From Pseudomonadota bacterium (GTDB lineage Bacteria > Pseudomonadota > Gammaproteobacteria > Burkholderiales > Burkholderiaceae_C): a stretch of 34,607 bases of DNA. The notes beneath the pieces were generated by a model that was not told the DNA's origin, made no database searches, and saw nothing but the letters and a program-made list of their open reading frames with translations. The stretch lies in the NCBI GenBank assembly GCA_021830925.1, contig JAKBNS010000158.1, forward strand, positions 1-34,607. Reading direction: 5' to 3'. A program made the translations under genes and the position numbers. Positions 30,952 to 34,607 of the stretch are shown here, in pieces. The number at the start of each line of letters is the position of its first letter. Position 1 is the stretch's first letter.

Positions 30952-32700
30952 TCAGATCAGCCCGAGGCGCCCGAGCCGATACGACATCTGCGCGCGCGTC
31001 AGCCCGAGCGCGCGCGCCGCCGCCGACACGTTGTAGCGCGCCGCCACCAGTGCGTCGCGATAGAGCTCGGCGTCAGGTTCGCCGACCTGCGTGCGCGGCG
31101 CGCGGCTCGCGACGCCCGCGACCTGCTCGGTCAGTCGCCCGTCCGGCCCCGGCGACAGGCCGTGCGGCGCCCCCATCTCCCCGCCGCGAAACAGATGCAC
31201 CACGTCGATCGGCTCGTCCGGACCGGCCATGATCACGCCGCGCTCGATCAGGTTCTGCAACTCGCGCACGTTGCCCGGAAAATCGTATTGCAGCAGCGCC
31301 TGCACGGCCCGGGGCGTGAAGCCGGCCACGCGGCGCCCGTACTGTTCGCCGTAGCGCCGCAGGAACGCCTCCATCAGCAGCGGGATGTCGTCGCGCCGCT
31401 CCTTCAACGGAGGCAGCGCGATCGGGAACACGTTGAGCCGGAAGAACAGATCCTCGCGAAAGCGCCCGGCGCGCACCTCGGTGCGAAGGTCGACGTTGGT
31501 GGCCGCCACCACGCGCACGTCCACCGCGATCTCGCGGCTTCCCCCGACGCGCTCGATGCGCCGCTCCTGCAACGCGCGCAGCAGCTTGCCCTGCGCGAAA
31601 AAGCTCAGCGAGGCGATCTCGTCCAGGAACAGCGTGCCGCCCTGCGCGCGCTCGAAGCGCCCGGCGCGCGAACTGCTCGCGCCGGTGAACGCGCCCCGCT
31701 CCACGCCGAACAACTCGGCCTCGATCAGCGTGTCGGGAATGGCCGCGCAGTTCACCGCGACGAAGGGTGCCGCCGCGCGCGGGCTGATCGCGTGCAGGGT
31801 CTGCGCGAACAGTTCCTTGCCGGCGCCCGAGGGTCCGCTGAACAGCACCGTGGCGGGCGTGGGCGCGACACGTTCGATCAGGTGCCGCGCGGCGCTGAAA
31901 CTCGAGGAGATGCCCACCAGCGCCGACTGCTGCTCGGAGCGCGCCGCGGGCGCTAGGCTTCGAGACCTCGCGCTCGCGGCGATCGCCGGCTCGGCCAGGC
32001 TGCGGCGAATGCCCGCGGCGGAAAGCTCGGGCGCGAAGTAGTGCTGGTCGAGCTCGGGGTCCTCCCACTCGTCGGCCGGGCGCCCGACCAGACGGCAGGC
32101 CCCGGCCCCCGTGGCGCGGCACTCGATCTCCCGATACACGATGAACTTGCCCATGAAGGCACTGGCATAACCGCTGGCGTAGCCGGTCTGCATCCAGCAG
32201 GCCGGCTCGGTGCCGATGCCGAAGGCGGCGATGTGCTCGTCGTCCTCGCTGGAATCGTGCCACCAGAACTCGGCGTGGAAACTGCCGCGCGCGATGTCGA
32301 ACTCGAAGGCGATGGCCTCGGGGCGCACGATGCCCCCCAGCTTGTGCATCTGCGGGCCGGCGTGAAAGGCGTTGACCGGGTCGCTGTCCGGCCAGGTCCG
32401 GCGCACCAGCTCGGCGTCGCGCGCGCCGGCTGCGTAGCCCACGCGGGTCAGCAGCGAGCGCGCCTGCTCCTGGCCCAGGCGAGCGATCAGCTCGGCGCGC
32501 AGCGAGCCGAAGGTGGACGAGCGCCACAACACCATGCGCTGGTCGCCCAGCCAGATGCGCCCGTCGTCGGGCGAGAAGCTCAGCGCCTCGGCCAGGTCGC
32601 GCAGGGTCGGCGTGGCGCCTTCGTCGACATCCTCGCTGGTGCGCGAGGAGCGGCGCTGCAACTGGGCCAGGGTCACTCGGTTCGGGTCACTGCGTCGCAT
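30952..32700 (-). CDS. sigma-54-dependent regulator of the DmpR/MopR/XylR aromatic-sensor type
   Basis: 582 aa. N-terminal XylR_N plus V4R sensory domains (about 35-215), AAA+ sigma-54 activation domain (about 262-490) and C-terminal Fis-type HTH (about 545-582, [20 protein letters not shown]). Walker A GPSGAGKE (289-296), GAFTGA loop (336-341) that contacts sigma-54, and Walker [10 protein letters not shown]. The V4R zinc site is present as Cys 168, Glu 191, Cys 194 and Cys 202; His 119 and Trp 147 lie where the phenol sensors have their phenol-contacting His and Trp. ATG at 32700. Divergent to an SDR/ALDH pair with a consensus sigma-54 promoter, its likely target. Confidence 0.93.
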   Translation of the reverse strand: MRRSDPNRVTLAQLQRRSSRTSEDVDEGATPTLRDLAEALSFSPDDGRIWLGDQRMVLWRSSTFGSLRAELIARLGQEQARSLLTRVGYAAGARDAELVRRTWPDSDPVNAFHAGPQMHKLGGIVRPEAIAFEFDIARGSFHAEFWWHDSSEDDEHIAAFGIGTEPACWMQTGYASGYASAFMGKFIVYREIECRATGAGACRLVGRPADEWEDPELDQHYFAPELSAAGIRRSLAEPAIAASARSRSLAPAARSEQQSALVGISSSFSAARHLIERVAPTPATVLFSGPSGAGKELFAQTLHAISPRAAAPFVAVNCAAIPDTLIEAELFGVERGAFTGASSSRAGRFERAQGGTLFLDEIASLSFFAQGKLLRALQERRIERVGGSREIAVDVRVVAATNVDLRTEVRAGRFREDLFFRLNVFPIALPPLKERRDDIPLLMEAFLRRYGEQYGRRVAGFTPRAVQALLQYDFPGNVRELQNLIERGVIMAGPDEPIDVVHLFRGGEMGAPHGLSPGPDGRLTEQVAGVASRAPRTQVGEPDAELYRDALVAARYNVSAAARALGLTRAQMSYRLGRLGLI

Positions 32701-32711
32701 GGATCGAATGC

Positions 32712-32743
32712 TGATTCAACATGAATCATGCATTTTTGATCAA
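32712..32743. promoter_or_regulatory. candidate upstream activator sites for the sigma-54 regulator
   Basis: Two dyads sit just after the divergent regulator start: TGATTCA-ACA-TGAATCA (32712-32728, perfect 7-bp arms) and TTGATCAA (32736-32743, perfect palindrome). XylR/DmpR-type activators bind elements built on TTGATCAA. They lie about 110-145 bp upstream of the predicted start, the usual distance for activator sites working by DNA looping. Confidence 0.6.
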
Positions 32744-32760
32744 GGCGCCGCGATCGCCTC

Positions 32761-32774
32761 CCGGGTATACCCGG
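32761..32774. promoter_or_regulatory. perfect 14-bp palindrome in the divergent control region
   Basis: CCGGGTATACCCGG lies between the upstream activator candidates and the -24/-12 promoter. It differs from both in sequence. It could bind a further regulator or be part of the control of the divergent gene; the role is unknown. Confidence 0.5.
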
Positions 32775-32784
32775 ATCGAGCCGG

Positions 32785-32820
32785 CGCAAGCGATTGATTC
32801 GCCGGTATTTCGCGCTTGCG
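32785..32820. promoter_or_regulatory. inverted repeat CGCAAGCG-N20-CGCTTGCG upstream of the -24/-12 promoter
   Basis: Perfect 8-bp arms around a 20-base spacer with AT-rich stretches, ending 9 bases before the -24 element. It sits where DNA-bending proteins such as IHF often act at sigma-54 promoters, but it does not match an IHF site closely. Function unknown. Confidence 0.4.
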
Positions 32821-32828
32821 ACCCGAGC

Positions 32829-32844
32829 TGGCACGGCGTTTGCA
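32829..32844 (+). promoter_or_regulatory. consensus sigma-54 (-24/-12) promoter
   Basis: TGGCACG-N4-TTGCA matches the sigma-54 consensus at every defined position, with the -24 GG (32830-32831) and -12 GC (32842-32843) in correct spacing. Transcription is expected near 32855, 56 bases before the SDR gene. A sigma-54 activator gene is divergent next to it. Confidence 0.92.
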
Positions 32845-32910
32845 AACATGTTCGCTCCGATCCAGCGCGTCGCACGAGCGCGCAATCCACCCCCTCGAAG
32901 GAGACAAGCC

Positions 32911-33690
32911 ATGTTCCAGGGAAAGACCGTGGTCGTCACCGGCGCCGCGTCGGGCATCGGCGCGGCCACCGCGGCGCTGCTCGCCGAGCGCGGCGCCGAC
33001 GTGATCGCCGTGGACCTCAACCGCCCCCAGCGGGAGTTCGGGCGCTTCCTGCGCGCGGACCTCTCGGACCCGGCGTCCATCGACACCCTGGTGGCGGCGC
33101 TGCCGGCCGGGGTGCACGGCCTGGCGAACATCGCCGGCCTGCCGCCGACGCGCCCCGCCGAGCAGGTGCTGAAGGTCAATCTGGTGGGGCTCAAATACCT
33201 CACGACCCGGCTCGTGCCCAAGCTGGCCGACGGCGCCTCGATCGTCAACCTGGCCTCGCTGGCCGGGCTGGGCTGGGCCGAACCCGAGGCGAAGCCGGCC
33301 ATCGACGACAGCGAGCAACTGGACTTCGACGGCGTGGCCGGCTTCTGCGCGCGCCATCGCATCGAGGGCGCGCGCAGCTACTTCTTCTCCAAGGAGGCGC
33401 TGATCGTGTGGACCCTGCGCAACCGCTGGACCTGGCGCGAACGCGGCATCCGCATGAACGCGGTCAGTCCCGGGCCGGTGGACACGCCGATCCTGAAGGA
33501 TTTCATCGAGACCCTCGGCGCGCGCGCCGAGGAGGATATGCGCACCATGGACCGCCCGGGGCGCCCGGGAGACATCGCGCCCGTGGTCGCCTTCCTGCTG
33601 TCCGACGAGGCGGCCTGGATCCGCGGCACCAACGTGCCGGTGGACGGCGGCATGTATTCGAACGTGCTGTGCCAGATGCACGGCTTCTGA
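32911..33690 (+). CDS. SDR-family alcohol dehydrogenase, coniferyl-alcohol-dehydrogenase-like
   Basis: 259 aa. Cofactor motif VVTGAASGIGAAT (8-20), NIAG (73-76) in place of NNAG, Ser 116, and YFFSK (Tyr 157, Lys 161). About 40 residues lie between Ser and Tyr instead of the usual 13 or so. This insertion is typical of the coniferyl-alcohol-dehydrogenase and 3-alpha-hydroxysteroid-dehydrogenase subgroup. AVDLNR after beta-2 suggests NAD+. The ATG at 32911 has AAGGAGA upstream; a frame extension to 32794 crosses the sigma-54 promoter and is not used. Likely oxidises an aromatic alcohol to the aldehyde used by the next gene. Confidence 0.85.
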   Translation: MFQGKTVVVTGAASGIGAATAALLAERGADVIAVDLNRPQREFGRFLRADLSDPASIDTLVAALPAGVHGLANIAGLPPTRPAEQVLKVNLVGLKYLTTRLVPKLADGASIVNLASLAGLGWAEPEAKPAIDDSEQLDFDGVAGFCARHRIEGARSYFFSKEALIVWTLRNRWTWRERGIRMNAVSPGPVDTPILKDFIETLGARAEEDMRTMDRPGRPGDIAPVVAFLLSDEAAWIRGTNVPVDGGMYSNVLCQMHGF

Positions 33691-33704
33691 CCCTGGAGAC
33701 TCCC

Positions 33705-34607
33705 ATGACCACGATTTCCATGTTGATCGGCGGCGAGCGCCGCGCGGCATCCGGCGGCGCCACCTTCGTGCGCCGCAACCCCCTGGACGGCAGCGTCGCC
33801 ACGACCGCTCCCGCGGCCACCGCCGACGACGCGCGCGCCGCGGTCGATGCCGCCGCGGCGGCCTTTCCCGCCTGGTCCGCGCTCGGCCCCGGCGCGCGTC
33901 GCGCGCTGCTGATCAAGGCCGCGCACGCGCTGGAAGCCAAGGGCGAGGCCTTCGCCGCCGCGGTGGCCTCCGAGACCGGCGGCTCCGGGCTGTGGGCCGG
34001 TTTCAACGTGCACCTGGCCGCCGGCATGCTGCTGGAGGCGGCCGCGCTGACCACCCAGATCTCCGGCGAGGTCATTCCCTCCGACGTGCCCGGCAGCGTG
34101 GCCATGGCCATGCGCCAGCCCGCCGGCGTGGTGCTGGGCATGGCGCCGTGGAACGCGCCGATCATCCTGGGCGTGCGCGCGCTGGCGGTGCCGCTGGCCT
34201 GCGGCAACACCGTGGTGCTCAAGGGCTCCGAACTGTGCCCGGCCACGCACGGCCTGATCGTCGATGCGCTGGTCGATGCCGGGCTGCCCGCCGGGGTGGT
34301 GAATTTCGTCACCAACGCCCCGGCCGACGCGCCCGCGGTGGTGGAGGCCATGATCGCCCACCCCGCGGTGCGCCGGGTGAACTTCACCGGGTCCACCCGC
34401 GTCGGACGCATCATCGCCGAGATGTGCGCGCGCCACCTCAAGCCTTCCGTGCTGGAGCTCGGCGGCAAGGCGCCGCTGCTGGTGCTGGACGACGCCGACC
34501 TGGACGCCGCCGTGAACGGCGCCGCCTTCGGCGCCTTCGCCAATTCGGGCCAGATCTGCATGTCCACCGAGCGCATCATCGTGGACGAAACGGTGGCCGA
34601 CGAATTC
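33705..34607 (+). CDS. aldehyde dehydrogenase, vanillin/salicylaldehyde-dehydrogenase-like (3' end beyond window)
   Basis: First 301 residues of an NAD(P)-dependent ALDH; the full family length is near 480. Motifs: substrate/cofactor region GMAPWNAPIILGVRALAVPLACGNTVVLK, VNFTGSTRVGR, catalytic Glu in LELGGKAPLL and catalytic Cys in NSGQICMSTERI. The FNVHLAAGMLLEAAALTTQI and CPATHGLI segments are characteristic of the vanillin/salicylaldehyde dehydrogenase group. The ATG at 33705 follows TGGAGA, 14 bases past the SDR stop, so both are one operon. It would oxidise the aromatic aldehyde made by the SDR to the acid. Confidence 0.9.
   Translation, partial: MTTISMLIGGERRAASGGATFVRRNPLDGSVATTAPAATADDARAAVDAAAAAFPAWSALGPGARRALLIKAAHALEAKGEAFAAAVASETGGSGLWAGFNVHLAAGMLLEAAALTTQISGEVIPSDVPGSVAMAMRQPAGVVLGMAPWNAPIILGVRALAVPLACGNTVVLKGSELCPATHGLIVDALVDAGLPAGVVNFVTNAPADAPAVVEAMIAHPAVRRVNFTGSTRVGRIIAEMCARHLKPSVLELGGKAPLLVLDDADLDAAVNGAAFGAFANSGQICMSTERIIVDETVADEF

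Overview
The window is high-GC DNA (roughly two-thirds G+C by eye) with tightly packed, overlapping genes and AGGAG-type ribosome sites. A clade I (Tat-exported) nitrous oxide reductase cluster, a liv-type acyl-CoA catabolic island and a DmpR/MopR-type sigma-54 regulator together suggest a denitrifying, metabolically versatile proteobacterium, most likely a betaproteobacterium. The genus cannot be fixed from the sequence alone. No rRNA, tRNA, CRISPR array, transposase or phage gene was seen.

Layout. (1) 1-9463, minus strand: nosX(apbE)-nosR-nosZ-nosD-nosF-nosY-nosL. This is a full set for N2O reductase, its electron-transfer/maturation protein NosR, the flavinyltransferase that loads NosR, and copper-site assembly. 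An FNR/DNR-type box and a well-placed -10 lie about 330 bp upstream of nosX, inside the 3' end of the next gene. (2) 9428-10422: a DGC zinc-binding-type protein (minus) divergent from a 7Fe ferredoxin fdxA (plus). (3) 10468-12965: a TetR repressor translationally overlapped with a KDG-kinase-like PfkB protein, divergent from an SDR; the shared control region has three copies of one 13-bp operator. (4) 13093-17073: GST and a DHA2 MFS exporter divergent from a LysR regulator, then a SAM methyltransferase. (5) 17205-17351: a 48-codon gene for a secreted peptide, with its own ribosome site and terminator. (6) 17694-27400, minus: thiolase, acyl-CoA ligase, TetR, a (3R)-hydroxyacyl-CoA-dehydrogenase-like SDR, a periplasmic binding protein and livHMGF. 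This looks like an uptake and beta-oxidation-type operon for an unidentified carboxylic acid. GC-rich hairpins flank the binding-protein gene. (7) 27515-29928, minus: ArsR/SmtB zinc sensor, CDF transporter and EamA transporter, the last two with very His-rich tails. (8) 30118-30914, plus: HIT protein and a small membrane protein. (9) 30952-34607: a sigma-54 activator of the phenol-sensor type (minus) divergent from a coniferyl-alcohol-dehydrogenase-like SDR and a vanillin/salicylaldehyde-dehydrogenase-like ALDH (cut by the window end). A consensus -24/-12 promoter and upstream palindromes lie between them.

How the parts work together. The nos block reduces N2O in the periplasm. NosX flavinylates NosR, NosR passes electrons toward NosZ, and NosDFY and NosL supply the Cu-S site. 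The ferredoxin and DGC protein may be redox or maturation accessories. The remaining blocks are self-contained regulator-plus-target modules: TetR/KdgK/SDR, LysR/MFS/GST, TetR/acyl-CoA/liv, ArsR/metal export, and sigma-54/aromatic alcohol oxidation. Most of them show recognisable operators next to the regulator gene. The strongest less-ordinary signals are the apbE-nosR fusion-like coupling, the nos promoter hidden in a neighbouring gene, the triple TetR operator, the small secreted peptide gene, the intercistronic hairpins, and the exact conservation of phenol-sensor residues in the sigma-54 regulator.
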